Position numbers and translations under genes: made by a program. Of a stretch of 35,586 bases of DNA, positions 12,711 through 23,966 are shown in pieces. How positions within the stretch are numbered: position 1 is the stretch's first letter; the number at the start of each line of letters is the position of its first letter. The DNA is from Apostichopus californicus (Eukaryota; Echinodermata; Holothuroidea; Aspidochirotida; Stichopodidae), in contig JAIPMN010002181.1 in the NCBI GenBank assembly GCA_020650975.1, positions 3,662 to 39,247 of the forward strand, read 5' to 3'. The notes under the pieces are model-generated. The model was not told the origin of the DNA and ran no database searches. It saw only the letters and a list, made by a program, of their open reading frames with translations.

Positions 12711-13751
12711 ATCTACTTATATATGCAATGCACATAGTATTGAAGTGTACATACATCTGTTCAAATTTGTTTTAGTCATTGAAAAGTGGATATTGATCAA
12801 GAAAATGTCGACAAAGTATATTGATACTCACATGCAGTAAATGTCAAGTCAGCTAATACATACAAAGTGTATACATGTATATGATTGGAAAGCGTTTTAA
12901 GCTAGAATCAAAAGCTTTAAGAATTTTTTTAAAAAATGGTTGTGAAGTTCCATCTAAATACAAGCAACTTAATACAACCCCACAAGCACCATGAAATGGT
13001 AAGGTACAGAATTAAGGCTATTTGTAACACCCTGATAACTTATAATACATGTTCAAAGTAACAGTGAAGTCTCTAACAGTGTTAGAATTCTGCTTCTTAA
13101 AATGTTTCTTTGGCGACCCATGTAGTGATTTCCCTAAATTCATCACCCCCCTCCCACACCCCTTTAAATTACTAGAGGCCTAAGTTCACTGAAGATTAAC
13201 TCCCTTGTGATTGATGACTTAACTGCACGCACATTGACTGATTTGATTGCTATCGATAATATTACGCTGATTGAAAGTTTGAAAACAACATCACACACAA
13301 AAATAATTTATCAAACTTGGGGAATGACTCACGACGACCGTGACATGGAGGATTTTGGTTTACTATGTAAGATTCCAAATGAAACCATTGCTTACCGATA
13401 AATGTCTTTCCCACTTTGTTTTCTACTACCGTGACCCGATGTCAAAGCTTGCTGGAAAACTTTAAACATTCTAACCATAGATTGGGAAGAGTGATGGAGC
13501 TATAGTAATGTTGCATTAATAGCAGCACAGATAATAACGAGCTGCCACAAAAAGAGATTTAATGACCATTGCAAACTTTAATCTGTTAGTTTGCCATTGT
13601 GGATTGGATAAAGATTGGAATATAATGCTACATAACTTGAGATTATTAAAATTTAAATTAAGCAAGCAAAATGATAGCCTATACTGTAACTCTTCCCAGA
13701 TTGCCGATTTGTTTTTTTGTTTTTTATTTATTTTCTCTGATTGGCATGAAG

Positions 13752-13990
13752 CAGTGGCGGAGCTAGGGGTATTGGTCAAGGGGGGCGAGATTGGTCTGTA
13801 GGGGCGCTTTCGACACTATCTAAGCTGAGCGCCACCACAGGTTGGCGCGGAGCGTACAGAAATTTTTTGAGTAAGGATACTCCCTAGATCGCCGGAAATG
13901 ACCCTTTCTGGGCCTTGCTAATGTGCAGATAAACGAAGAATAAATAGGTGTCATCGCCATTTTGTCAGAAAATTACACCAACAAAATTCA
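13752..13990 (+). mobile_element. hAT-type MITE, 3'-truncated copy
   Basis: It starts with the terminal sequence CAGTGGCGGAGCTAGGGG and is about 93% identical (16 differences counted over about 237 bases) to the first 238 bases of the complete copy at 16210. It diverges abruptly after CACCAACAAAAT. No right terminal inverted repeat or second GCATGAAG (the 8 bases preceding the element) was seen downstream, so the right end is lost or different. Confidence 0.8.
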
Positions 13991-14888
13991 TTATCTATTT
14001 AAACAGTGAACTGTACTAAATACGAACCGTAAGAAAATCATTTATGCAACACAGTTATAAAGTCCTTTGCAAAATGGACAAACGGCTACATAAATAACGT
14101 ATATAACGGTTTTTATATGCTGAAGCATGGTAGTTTATTTCAGGAGAAATAAGTAATAAAACTGAAAACCTTTACACAAAAATGCATAATTACAGTAAAT
14201 TATTCACAAAAGTGGCAATTTACAGTGAACCTCAACTATCTTCCACACTGATTTTCATAAATATCACAACAGTACCCAGGATGTATGTGTAGGGTTTGAT
14301 CATCTTGTCACAAATATATGTTTAAAATAAAATTCTTACTTGCCCAAATAAGGCCCTTCAACTGATAACTATACATGAAGTTCAAAGATTATCTGTACAT
14401 GTGTATTTTGAAGTCAAGCTGGTGAATATTGTTTAACCCTCATTTTTGTATCATGTTTCCGAGATGAACTTTTCCTTTTTGGAGAATAAAGTACAATCAG
14501 GCAAGAACATACACCTGAAAATGTCCTCTTTTATATTTCCCTGTACGGATTAGTTTACAGTTTCATGGATCGAAGGTCATTTTACATTTCAAAAGGGAAA
14601 TGAAATAGCAAACTAAGGTTCAATTTGAAATAGTGTTCTTTTTTAAACGCCAAGTTAGCTAAAAGTAGATTTCTGATATGATTTTGATAAATATTTTGAT
14701 GCTACTGGTTTGCTTATTTAAATCCTACATTAAGAAATATAGTTTGAATCTAAGTCTGGTTATTAATCAGTTAAACTACAAAATCAGGAGATGAAAGTCA
14801 CAAAGTTTTTAATGTCCCAAATTCCATCGCACGATGTGGTTAATTCAAATAAAGCATGCAACATGTTGAATCAATAAATGCTCTAATC

Positions 14889-15135
14889 TGACAGCCCATA
14901 CGCTATGGGCACAACCCAAAAGTGAGTCAGGAATACTGTTTGATGGGTCGCAGAATATTCCCAGATTTCCAAAACTTGATCTACAGTTTTCAGGCTTTCT
15001 GATGAAGTTCAATTAATTAATACATCTTCAAAATCAACTCCATAACCCACCATAGCTTTCATGAAATCTCAGGGTATGGTGTCTCAGTCCTCATGGGACA
15101 CCCCGAGGGGTTGGCCTAAAGGTTGCAGATCACTG
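14889..15135. mobile_element. Possible degraded hAT-type MITE
   Basis: The right end reads GGTTGCAGATCACTG. Its reverse complement, CAGTGATCTGCAACC, is the typical CAGTG..CTCAACC-like terminus of many hAT non-autonomous elements. Preceding it is GGGACACCCCGAGGGGTTGG, also typical of such elements. The flanks CTCTAATC (14881-14888) and CTCTAATT (15136-15143) match at 7 of 8 bases, as an aged 8-bp target-site duplication would. The left terminus matches poorly, so the call is tentative. Confidence 0.42.
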
Positions 15136-15289
15136 CTCTAATTTACCCTGTTTTGTGGAAAACTTTTGGGATCAAGTCTCAGTGTGATTAAATTGCAACC
15201 TTATACTTTACATCATAACTTATAGGTTTGATACAATCATCAGCTAAATGGATAAAGTTGATTGAACATATACCATTGAATAGTCAACT

Positions 15290-15555
15290 TTATAACCCTC
15301 AATAGCACAATTCCTAGCCTTCTTTTACCTCTTCCTAACCCTCTTTGCCCATGTCCCACATAGTATCACCCCTCCACCCCCCCCCCCCTTCAACACATTT
15401 CATAACCCTCAAAGCACACGTCCTTTTACAAGTACCATTACTATATATAACCCTATGATGCCCACTTCCTAACCCATTTTGTCCACTATTCCCACTGTCT
15501 TTATCCACTTCCTCTTTCCTCTTTGCACACTACCTAACCCCTCTTTGCCCACTTG
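15290..15555. repeat. Degenerate C-rich repeat (AACCCTCTTTGCCCAC-like)
   Basis: Imperfect repeats of TAACCCTC...GCCCAC/GCACA occur irregularly, including CTAACCCTCTTTGCCCA near 15335 and CTAACCCCTCTTTGCCCACTT near 15534. A run of 12 C lies at 15377-15388. ORFs here are products of the low complexity. Confidence 0.6.
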
Positions 15556-16201
15556 TTGCTTTGAACTCTACCCCTCTCAGCGATTACATAGTAATTACTA
15601 CACCTTCTCACAGTTTAGACATTATGTTCCACTCAAAGCATATAAATCAAACCAGCTATAAAACTCAGATCTGCTCTTCGGCAATAAATAGCTCAATAGC
15701 TGCAACAAGCATAAACAGGTACATAAACAACACTAAAAACAATATCAGTTCCATCTTAACGATTCCAAGGAATAAACAATGCCCAAAGTTAACATAAATA
15801 GCTCACACAAATTGATACTTAAAATGTTGCATCCTGTAATCGGAAAACTATGTTCACCAACCTATCAAGACCGATGTAAAAATTCATCATTTCTTTGGTT
15901 AAAAGAGAGATTCCTTCTCCATGTGTTATCTGAATAAAAACCATTTATTACCTACTTGCAGGTTATACTAGTATTCACTCATAACTTGCTTTTTCTTGTA
16001 CTACAATGTTGATAGGGGTAGGACATAACATCTCTCATAACTATAAGCGTTCTACAAATCTGGCTGTTGCGTGGTATGAGTACTCCACACAGTAATGTTG
16101 CATGTTTAATAGCTGTCACTTGAGGGAAAAATGTTAACAACTACAGTAGCAGTTATTGCAAAATCCAGATAGGGTACAGTAGGGTGATACATTTCATTGT
16201 C

Positions 16202-16609
16202 AGAGGGGCCAGTGGCGGAGCTAGGGGTATTGGTCAGGGGGGGCGAGAATAGTCTGTAGGGGCGCTTTCGACACTATCTAAGCGGAGCGCCACCATTGGT
16301 TGGAGCGGTGCGTACAGAAAGTTTTTGAGTGAAGATACACTCTAGATCGCCGGAAATGACCCTTTCCGGGCCTTGCTAATTTGCAGATAAACGAAGAATA
16401 AATAGGTGTTATCGCCATTTTGTCAGAAAATTACACCAACAAAATGTGACAAATGTCAATAGGTAGATGAGAGCGCAATAAAAAAGTCAATAATCGCAAA
16501 TAAGTAAAAAGTGGTAAAAAGCTGAAAAGGGCGCCAGCAGTCCATTTGAGTCCGTCAGGGGGGCATCCGCCCCCCCTGACTGTATGGACGCTCCGCTACT
16601 GAGAGGGGC
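16202..16609 (+). mobile_element. Complete 392-bp hAT-type MITE with perfect 8-bp TSD
   Basis: The element spans 16210-16601. The left end CAGTGGCGGAGC and the reverse complement of the right end, CAGTAGCGGAGC, match at 11 of 12. It is bounded by identical 8-bp AGAGGGGC copies at 16202-16209 and 16602-16609, as expected for hAT transposition. There is no transposase ORF, so it is non-autonomous. Near its right end a 10-bp perfect stem (16554-16563 with 16571-16580, GTCAGGGGGG and its complement) forms a hairpin. It sits 279 bases from exon 2 of the INF2-like gene, inside intron 2. Confidence 0.92.
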
Positions 16610-16887
16610 TGATGTTTCATCCTTGCAAGAATCCCTTCAGTGGAAACTTAATTGATAGTTTTCTGTAACAAGCTTTCATTCCAATTGCAGCATTGGTCAT
16701 ATGCCCCAAGGTGTTTGGGGGAGGGGGTTGAAATTCACATCTATACAAGGCTATTATTAACAGGTTTCAGGAACCTTTGTGCTGAATTCAGTATAGCATT
16801 ACGTTGTTCCTGTAAAACTGAATTATAGGCATCTAAATATATAATGGTATAAAACAGTGACATTTTTTGCTTATTTGAAAACCTTAC

Positions 16888-17012
16888 CCCTTGCAAGATT
16901 CCTTGTAGACTCTTCATGGCTGGCCACAAAGTCTAACCCAATCTTTGAATTCATCACAGATTTGATGCAGGCCACAACCTCAAGCTGAAGGAAGGCATCT
17001 GTAAAAGTCATT
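16888..17012 (-). CDS. INF2: INF2-like formin, coding exon 2 (DID)
   Basis: This 125-bp exon supplies 41 full codons plus one base at each end. It follows a TTTTTGCAG acceptor and ends AGG G before a GTAAGG donor. The incoming A completes the AA from exon 1 to give Lys, and the outgoing G joins TG of exon 3 to give Val, so both junctions keep the frame. The product reads TFTDAFLQLEVVACIKSVMN, then a stretch ending ESTRNLAR. It corresponds to the INF2 block ISDALLQL..CV.CV.AVMNS, an armadillo-type helical repeat of the inhibitory domain that packs against the C-terminal DAD region. No stop or frameshift is seen. Intron 1 is about 3.2 kb and intron 2 about 10.25 kb. Confidence 0.9.
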
Positions 17013-17379
17013 CTGCAAAAACAAAACAAAACATCATATTTACCAAGTCTATTAATATTTTTAATGATGTTTTGACATTCAAAACCAACAAGATTTCGTA
17101 AACAACTTCAGAACTATTTAAAGATATAGGAGTATAGGACTATAATTGGCAAAGCAGCAAGATCATGTCACAAGACTTGATGAGAATACCATATAACAGC
17201 TTGTTTTGAATACAAACTGGAGCAATTGCAATGCATTCAGATCTGGAAGGTGCAAGCCTACGTGCTTGATATTTGAAGCATGACAACCCTGAGGCGATTG
17301 TTGGTTCATTTTGCCTTAAAATGGAGGAATATAAATGAAACAGTTGTGAATTACATGAATGAGTGAGTTGAGATGGCTG

Positions 17380-17615
17380 CCCTAAACCAACTGAGGGCGC
17401 TGTGATATCGGTCCTTTCTAGTTCTGCAAAATGTGACAATCTGTTGTATTACTAATGACATGAATGTACTACAGAACATGAAATGTAAAGTAGGTAGCAT
17501 GGATGAGAGGTTATGATACAAAAGTACTGAATGGGGGGTCACTAGCCACGCCCTAAATCAACAGAGCGGGTTTTCATATATTCTAGTTCTGCAAAACTTG
17601 ACAAAGCTGCTGTCT
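17380..17615. repeat. Degenerate ~165-bp tandem duplication
   Basis: GCCCTAAA.CAAC.GAG.G is followed by ATAT..., then CTAGTTCTGCAAAA..TGACAA. This combination occurs at 17379-17445 and again at 17550-17610. The two copies differ by substitutions and small gaps. Confidence 0.55.
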
Positions 17616-19187
17616 CTAAAATCACTGACAATGCCTTTTAGGAATCTCTGACGGACACTTCTGGGCAATGTACCTGCACATCCCCTAATTCACACTTCGT
17701 GTGACATATTCGAGCTAGCTTACAGTTTTGCCAAAAGTGCTGGTAATTAACTAGCACATTTTAGCAAAGAAATTATACCAACTGTTCATTTTGGCACCTT
17801 TATACACATCTAGTCATCTTTATAAACATGCTTTCACACCTAGCATATAGACTGAGAGGTATATGTTACAGCGCTATACAAAATCTTGAAGATCTGTAAA
17901 CAGGATAGCCTGACGCACATGATGACCCAGAGCCATATCTATCACACTGTTAGGACTGGTATCACAGCTGCTTATCAATGCCAGCGAATTCTAATCCGTA
18001 CAGTTTAGTGCAAGGACTGCAGAGCAATAGCATGACAAATTGTTCAAAGTTCTTGTCACTTCCATTGGATTGACACATATATACTCTGTTGTAACATTTC
18101 AACCTCTTAAAAAGTTCAGGAAGTACTGGCACCAATGTACATAGAATGTTTCCAAGGGCAACTATAACAAAGGAAGCTGGGTAGGTTGCAATTATCATTA
18201 TGTTTGGCATATAGTGTCTATTGAAATGAAAGTCAAAAGTATAAACAGACAACCAGTGCTTGTTCCAACAGTAGACAAGTCTATTAGACCTTTTCCATTC
18301 CACCCCCACCACCAACCCCCTTCCTTCCCCACCCATCCCAGGCACGAGTCCTTTCCATTATCGGTATTGTTTTTTTAGCTTGCAAAAGAGTTCATATCAA
18401 GACATAAAGCAGTGTTTTTGTACTAACAGACAAAATCCAGCCACATTAATACTAGTTCTCACTATCTTGACTGTAACTGTTTTTCTTGATAAACTGTCTG
18501 AAAAGAAAAGTCCTGTTCTTTGCTATGGTAATAAATAAAAACATTCAGTAAATTTGCAGAGTTCAGCTGTACACATGTATGCACAATTATAGTGAACAGA
18601 ACCGCAACATAAAACAGGTTTTCATGCATGATATGGAAAGTCTGTTTACCATCCTCCATAATCCTTATTGTAGTGTATCCATTATGTGCTGTATATGCTC
18701 TTTTATTGTCTTCCAAATCACTGCCAATTGAATACCCAATCCTGAGCTAGGTCATAACTCTTAATAGTGTTATGTCTTGCATGATTAAACATATTCTTTA
18801 GTAGCCAAAAAAACAATAAAAATTAAATGCTGACATTTCAGACATTCTACAAGATTTGCCAGTCACAAAGCACTGCCAGTCTATTCCTGAAGGTTGTGCA
18901 CATTGGTTGGTATACAAGATAACCATACCTAGGCTAGGAAATTAACTCAAAACCTAATGGTAGCAGTTGCCTGCGATAGGAGATACGCCCAAGGTCGTAA
19001 CCCTAATTATCTCATTTAGATGGCACGTTACCAGAGCTTTTCATTTAAAGCCAAAAGCTGGTATTTACATACAGTATGCATAAATAAGGAACTACTACAA
19101 GTGATACTGCAAAGATACAGTAGTGTAATTTAAGAAGAAATCATATTCCAAGCTTCTAGAAGCTGGTGTTACCAAGTCACAAACTGG

Positions 19188-20113
19188 AGGGTTGGGGTCT
19201 GGGGGTTGTGGTTCAATCTGTTTGGGAACTCCTGGATCATGGGTCCTAAAGCTGATTCAGAGGGATGGGAACCTAGTTTGTTGTGGTTGAATCTTTATGG
19301 AAATTCCTGGGTTATGGGTCTAATATTGCCTCAGAGGGAGAGGGTAGGTGGGTTGTGGTTTATTCTGAATGGGAACTCCTGGGTCATTGGTCCTAAAGCT
19401 GATTCTGAGGGATAGGGATCTGGCGGGTTGTGGTTGAATCTTTATGGTAACTCCTGGGTTATGGGTCTAATATTGCCTCTGAAAGATGGGGTATGGTGGG
19501 TTGTGGTTGAACCTTTATGGGAAATTCCTGGGTTATGGGTCTAATATTGCCTCTGAAGGATGGGGTATGGTGGGTTGTGGTTGAATCTTTATAGAAATTC
19601 CTGGGTTATGGGTCTATTATTGCCTCTGAGGGGTGGGGTATGGTGGGTTGTGGTTGAATCTTTATGGAAATTCCTGGGTTATGGGTCTAATATTGCCTCT
19701 GAAGGGTGGGGTATGGTGGGTTGTGGTTGAATCTTTATAGAAATTCCTGGGTTATGGGTCTAATATTGCCTCTGAAAGGTGGGGTATGGTGGGTTGTGGT
19801 TGAATCTTTATGGGAAATTCCTGGGTAATGGGTCTAATATTGTCTCTGATGGATGGGGTTTGGTGGGTTGTGGTTGAATCTTTATGGAAATTCCTGGGTT
19901 ATGGGTCTAATATTGCCTCTGAAGGGTGGGGTATGGTGGGATGTGGTTGAATCTTTATAGAAATTCCTGGGTTATGGGTCTAATATTGCCTCTGAAGGGT
20001 GGGGTATGGTGGGTTGTGGTTGAATCTTTATAGAAATTCCTGGGTTATGGGTCTAATATTGCCTCTGAAGGGTGGGGTATGGTGGGTTGTGGTTGAATCT
20101 TTATATGGAAGTT
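19188..20113. repeat. 73-bp minisatellite, about 13 copies, beside the first INF2-like coding exon
   Basis: The unit contains GGGTTGTGGTTGAATCTTTA, GAAATTCCTGGGTTATGGGT and CTAATATTGCCTCTGAAG. I count 13 occurrences of the TTGTGGTT core. Most copies are very similar, while the first and third carry a different variant (CCTAAAGCTGATTC in place of CTAATATTGCCTC). The period is not a multiple of three and frames break, so it is not coding. It ends 129 bases from the exon's donor site, in intron 1. Confidence 0.95.
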
Positions 20114-20242
20114 CTTGTGACCGCTGAACTACTGTAACTTGCTGATGCAAATTGAACGCTACTTCAGTATCTCCTTGATATTTTTAATATCTCTGGATAA
20201 TTCAGAGGGCCGCTTCGTGGAAGTTCATGGCAGTCGACTTAC

Positions 20243-20514
20243 TTGCGGTCACAGATCCTCTCTGCGGCCAGGAAAAGAACACCGAGTCCATCCTGTTCCA
20301 AGAATTGTTGCATCCATTCGTCATCGCATTCAGATATTCTCTTCTTCAGCCCGGTATAGTTTTGGATGGAAGGGACTCCCAGGAGTTTGATGCACAGTTC
20401 CGGCTCGGCATTCTCTAAGTTACTTATGGATTCATTGTCCTTGGATGAGTCGGTGTCATCAACGGTAACTTTCTGTGTCACAATTGTAGACCATTTCCTC
20501 GATGCACTCAACAT
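20243..20514 (-). CDS. INF2: INF2-like formin, first recognised coding exon (N-terminus, start of DID)
   Basis: This exon encodes about 90 residues. It starts MLSASRKW, has an acidic linker rich in D, S and E, then a conserved core with AEPELCIKLLGVPS near residues 36-49, QNYTGLKKR near 51-59 and WMQQFLEQDGLGVLF near 67-81. Order and wording match the N-terminus of inverted formin 2, where short RKW and DPELCIRLL / NYSGLRKRL / WMVQFLEQ-type blocks open the diaphanous-inhibitory domain. INF2 is known to nucleate and sever actin filaments at the ER and mitochondria; that role here is by homology. The exon ends CGCAA before a GTAAGT donor (phase 2). I chose the ATG at 20514 because family members begin just before the RKW motif. 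The frame stays open 17 bases further, to an acceptor-like TTTTTAG, so the mRNA exon probably runs to 20531 and translation could start upstream. An overlapping plus-strand frame is a shadow. Confidence 0.9.
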
Positions 20515-21294
20515 CTTGACATTGTGTCCATCTAAAAATTAAAAATAATAATTATGATTAAACAAAGAGAAAAATTAATGTAAGTATAGGAACAATCAAC
20601 CAAACCAATTTTTAAAAAGAAATATAACTTTCTAATGATCATGAACAACAAGTGGTCTAATGGTACATCTTTTAATTACCCAACAATATGTACATTGACA
20701 ATTTACAACTATATTCATTTATTGTGTAAACAGATTTCTTGTTATAATGTAAATGTAAATAATTTATTGTATTCTCTGAGGGCTAGAATGTTTTCCATAT
20801 GGAAGCAACTTTAAGTGAGTCTAATGTCTGACCATCACCAAAATATTCTCCGATCAATCTAGGCACGATGGAGCCAGAGTGCTGTACAAAGAACTTGTAC
20901 AGAGACAGGTAAGCAACGAAGCCACGTAAATATAAGAATATAAGAATAATAATTGCATAATTATCAAGATGATATGAAGTGAGAAGCAACTGTTACATTT
21001 GTAAATCATGTTTATTTATTAACCATCTGTTCAATATATGTAGCACGATTACCCTAATTATGAGATTTATCATGCGATTAAGTTAATTGGCCATATCATC
21101 CTCATTATTTAGGTAAATGTTAGCACATTCAGTAATGCAAACATAGATACAGATAATATTCTAAACTGATTCCAGTTCAAAGCAAACATATATGGTGTGG
21201 CAGTTTTATAGTATGTAAATTATGCACTTATGTGAATTTTAGTGCATGAATTGTGTTTTGCATGCTAGTAGCAGTGAATTCTCAGTTACTTAGG

Positions 21295-21450
21295 AGGTCA
21301 CCAACAACATAAGGAGGGGCAATTGAGGATTTAAGGAGGGACACCAACAATAAAGGGGGGGCAACACAATTTAAGGAGGGGTACCTTGAAGAGTTTAAGA
21401 AGGGCAACAATGATTTAAGGAGAGGCACAAACCATTTAAATAAGGGGCAA
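21295..21450. repeat. Degenerate tandem repeat (TTTAAGGAGGGGCAACAA-like)
   Basis: About five irregular copies of a 30-35 bp unit built on TTTAAGGAGGGGC plus AACAA. Neighbouring copies have gained or lost bases. Confidence 0.7.
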
Positions 21451-21604
21451 AGAGATTGTGTTATATAATGTACATTAACTTACAAAGTTTTGTACACATG
21501 ACAGTGGTGCAATATCCTCAAATTTTTAACAAGTATTTACAACAAGTGACAATATTTACCTGTCTCAACTAGCACTTACCTCTTCCTCCCTACTGCTATA
21601 ATTT

Positions 21605-22120
21605 GTGAATGATAAACTAAGAAGGAAGAAGTGATGGGAGTTAACTGGGAGGGTCAATGGGGGGAGGGGTGGAGGAGGGGGAGACATAGTACTAAAATGT
21701 TATCAGTTAATAGGTGAGTATATGAGAAATAGTAGAGACAAATAGAGAGTAGTAAATACCTGAGCACTGGCAAGCACAGCCAGTCAGTTCCTCCCCCCAG
21801 TGCCCCCTCCCCCAGCCCCATGAGGTTTGATGCTAAAGTAGGATGTACATGAAGCATTTACAATGGGACTGATGACTATATACTATGCTGTTTCTGAAAT
21901 GTGTGACCTTCAGAATTTGTCAAATATACATGTGAATGATAAACTCAGAAGGAAGAGGTGATGGGAGTTAACTGGGATGGTCAATGGGGGTGTGGGGGGG
22001 GGGGGGATTGAATGTGCTAAAATGTTACCAGTTAATAGGTTGGGTATATATACAATGCCACTGATGGCTATATACTATGCTGTTTCTGAATTGTGTAACC
22101 TTCATAATTTGTCAAGTATA
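21605..22120. repeat. Local duplication, one copy longer by about 135 bp
   Basis: GTGAATGATAAACT.AGAAGG, GTGATGGGAGTTAACTGGGA and AAAATGTTA.CAGTTAATAGG occur from 21605 and again from 21932. TACAATG..ACTGATG and CTATATACTATGCTGTTTCT occur near 21859 and 22052. The left copy has an additional stretch of about 135 bases between these blocks (about 21720-21858), so one copy gained an insert or the other lost one. Confidence 0.8.
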
Positions 22121-23966
22121 CATAACATTCAATGGATAAAAAATCACATATTTAAGCAGCTGGTCCAAAGAGGTTGGCCCTCCTCCCCAGTTTTGGTCCC
22201 CTACCACTCCTCCACCCTCTCTTCTCCCTACAAAAGCTCACATTGTCAAAGAATATATCAATGACACTTCAATTCATGAAAAATCATCTTGATAACAATT
22301 GAGAACACTCAGATATATATTTAGCAAGATGACATATGGCCATGTTTTGAATGACAAATTACATCAGACTGTATTTTGTTTATCAGCAGCTCTTCAGACT
22401 GGTGATACAGACTGAGGTACCAGTCACTATACTATATGGACATGGGGTACCCTCTTGAATTTGTCAGAATCTTGAATCAGAGATCACACAACTGATACCC
22501 AGATAATAATATGTTATAACAGGGAGTTGTTGATAGAGCTCAAATTACATCTGGCTTTAATAAATTTTTATATGTATAATTTTCTACCTGCAGTTTTTTT
22601 TTTAAATTATTCCTACCTTGAAGAGAACACAATTTCTTTTCTTTTTTAATAATTAACTGCTTCTATATGAAGGGAATTAAATGATATCTGTGTATGTGAA
22701 GTGTCTGACGTGGTGTTTAATGCTAAACATTACACATGTACAGTATGTCTTGTATACATACTGTACTGTTGGTAGGTGAATACATGTGTATGCTGTGCCT
22801 GTGTACACACATTTGTGTACAGTATGACACAAAATGTGCTAACTGTCCAATATATATTACGGCTGGCATCATGTCAAATGATATTCATGCAACTTCTTAA
22901 TTAGTATTTGATTTGATTGGAAATGCAAGCTGAGCCATGAGCATGAGCCATGAGCTGCTAAATGGTTATTAAATTCATCATTTGTGACATACAGATCAAA
23001 CAAATATGTTTAGTCAAACCTGGGATCGATCGATCAAACAAAACTTTGCGTTTAAGAGACGTGATCGGTTTAAAAACGAGGTCTGGAGTATCCCAGTTTC
23101 TCATTTTGTATACAAGTTTCATTTTTTTTCTTGTTTTTTCTTTCTTTTCTATTAAAGTCTTAAACTACTTGTCCATTCAAGGATTAACCCATCAAAAGTT
23201 GCCAGATCACTCAATAGTTTTTCCAACACCTTTCTTTCAAACCACTGGCAGTATATATATTACATATTACTTAAAAACTTATAATGCTCAAATAGCACAT
23301 TCATTCAATGAAAAACATAAAAAAGCCTTACTACTATTTCAGCATGGGAAGTTGCAGTACACATTGACATTTTCAGCTTCCTTCCCTTTTCTTTATAATG
23401 CACAAATCATATACATGGGAAAATAGATTACAGTCCAGGGCTACAGTAAGAAGAAAATTGTTTTTTTTACTGTGTAGACAGAATAATATTGTGTATGCCT
23501 ATATGAAAGTATAAGGGCTACCAACAAGCGTTGACCTTACAGAATCAAAGGATGTATAATATGCAAATAAACGGTACTTGCTTTCAGTGTGTGTCCAGAT
23601 GAATTTGTCTCCATTCTAGTTAAAGGTCAATTATACTGGTTCTGTTTTGATGTTTACATTTCTACCACGACAGTACATAGTCTGGTGTACAGTGATTGGT
23701 ATCTGAACTAAAAAGCAATCATTGAAGGAGTACCCAACAATATCTCTAATATTACATTGTAATAAACTGTTCATAAAAACCTCAAAACTAACTTGATCGG
23801 GTATTCACGAGACATGATACTTAGTACCTGTCTCTTTATATGCGTGCCATTCTACCCTAGCCTTTGCACTAGCTGGCCTCACTTTGCCCACAGTCTGTGC
23901 TATAGGGGTGTAATCTTATCATTTGAATCAACACTCATCACCTTCATTTATGACTCTACCTCTCAC

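Larger units (their letters stand above)
6638..16887 (-). other. Intron 2 of the INF2-like gene (10.25 kb)
   Basis: No exon was recognised within it. Outside the repeats and MITEs listed separately it is AT-rich sequence with only short chance ORFs (80-90 residues at most) showing no recognisable domain. Confidence 0.75.
17013..20242 (-). other. Intron 1 of the INF2-like gene (3.23 kb)
   Basis: Open frames in this stretch (for example 17962-18345, minus, 127 residues) show no recognised domain, conserved motif or splice context. The right 0.9 kb is a minisatellite; the remainder is AT-rich with a degenerate duplication near 17380-17610. Confidence 0.75.
5523..20531 (-). other. INF2: Partial INF2-like gene, 5' portion
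   Basis: Span of the visible gene: a 289-bp first recognised exon (272 coding), introns of about 3.23, 10.25 and 0.8 kb, and three further coding exons, all with GT donors and AG acceptors on the minus strand. Phases are 2, 1 and 0 at the three internal junctions, and the reading frame is continuous for 707 bases. The FH1, FH2 and C-terminal regulatory parts are missing from the window. The promoter and true transcription start were not identified. Confidence 0.88.

Noticed and set aside
17962..18345. 127-codon open frame on the minus strand within intron 1
   Set aside because: Same strand as the INF2-like gene, but it would not match the INF2 sequence order. Exon 1 joins exon 2 in phase without it, and no domain is visible.
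19206..19415. Plus-strand frame with repeated GNSWVMG-like peptide
   Set aside because: It is a translation of the 73-bp minisatellite. The period is not divisible by three and the frame soon breaks.
22962..23426. 154-codon open frame on the plus strand
   Set aside because: AT-rich and hydrophobic by composition (runs of T give F/L/I), with no motif and no splice or promoter context. Not supported as a gene.
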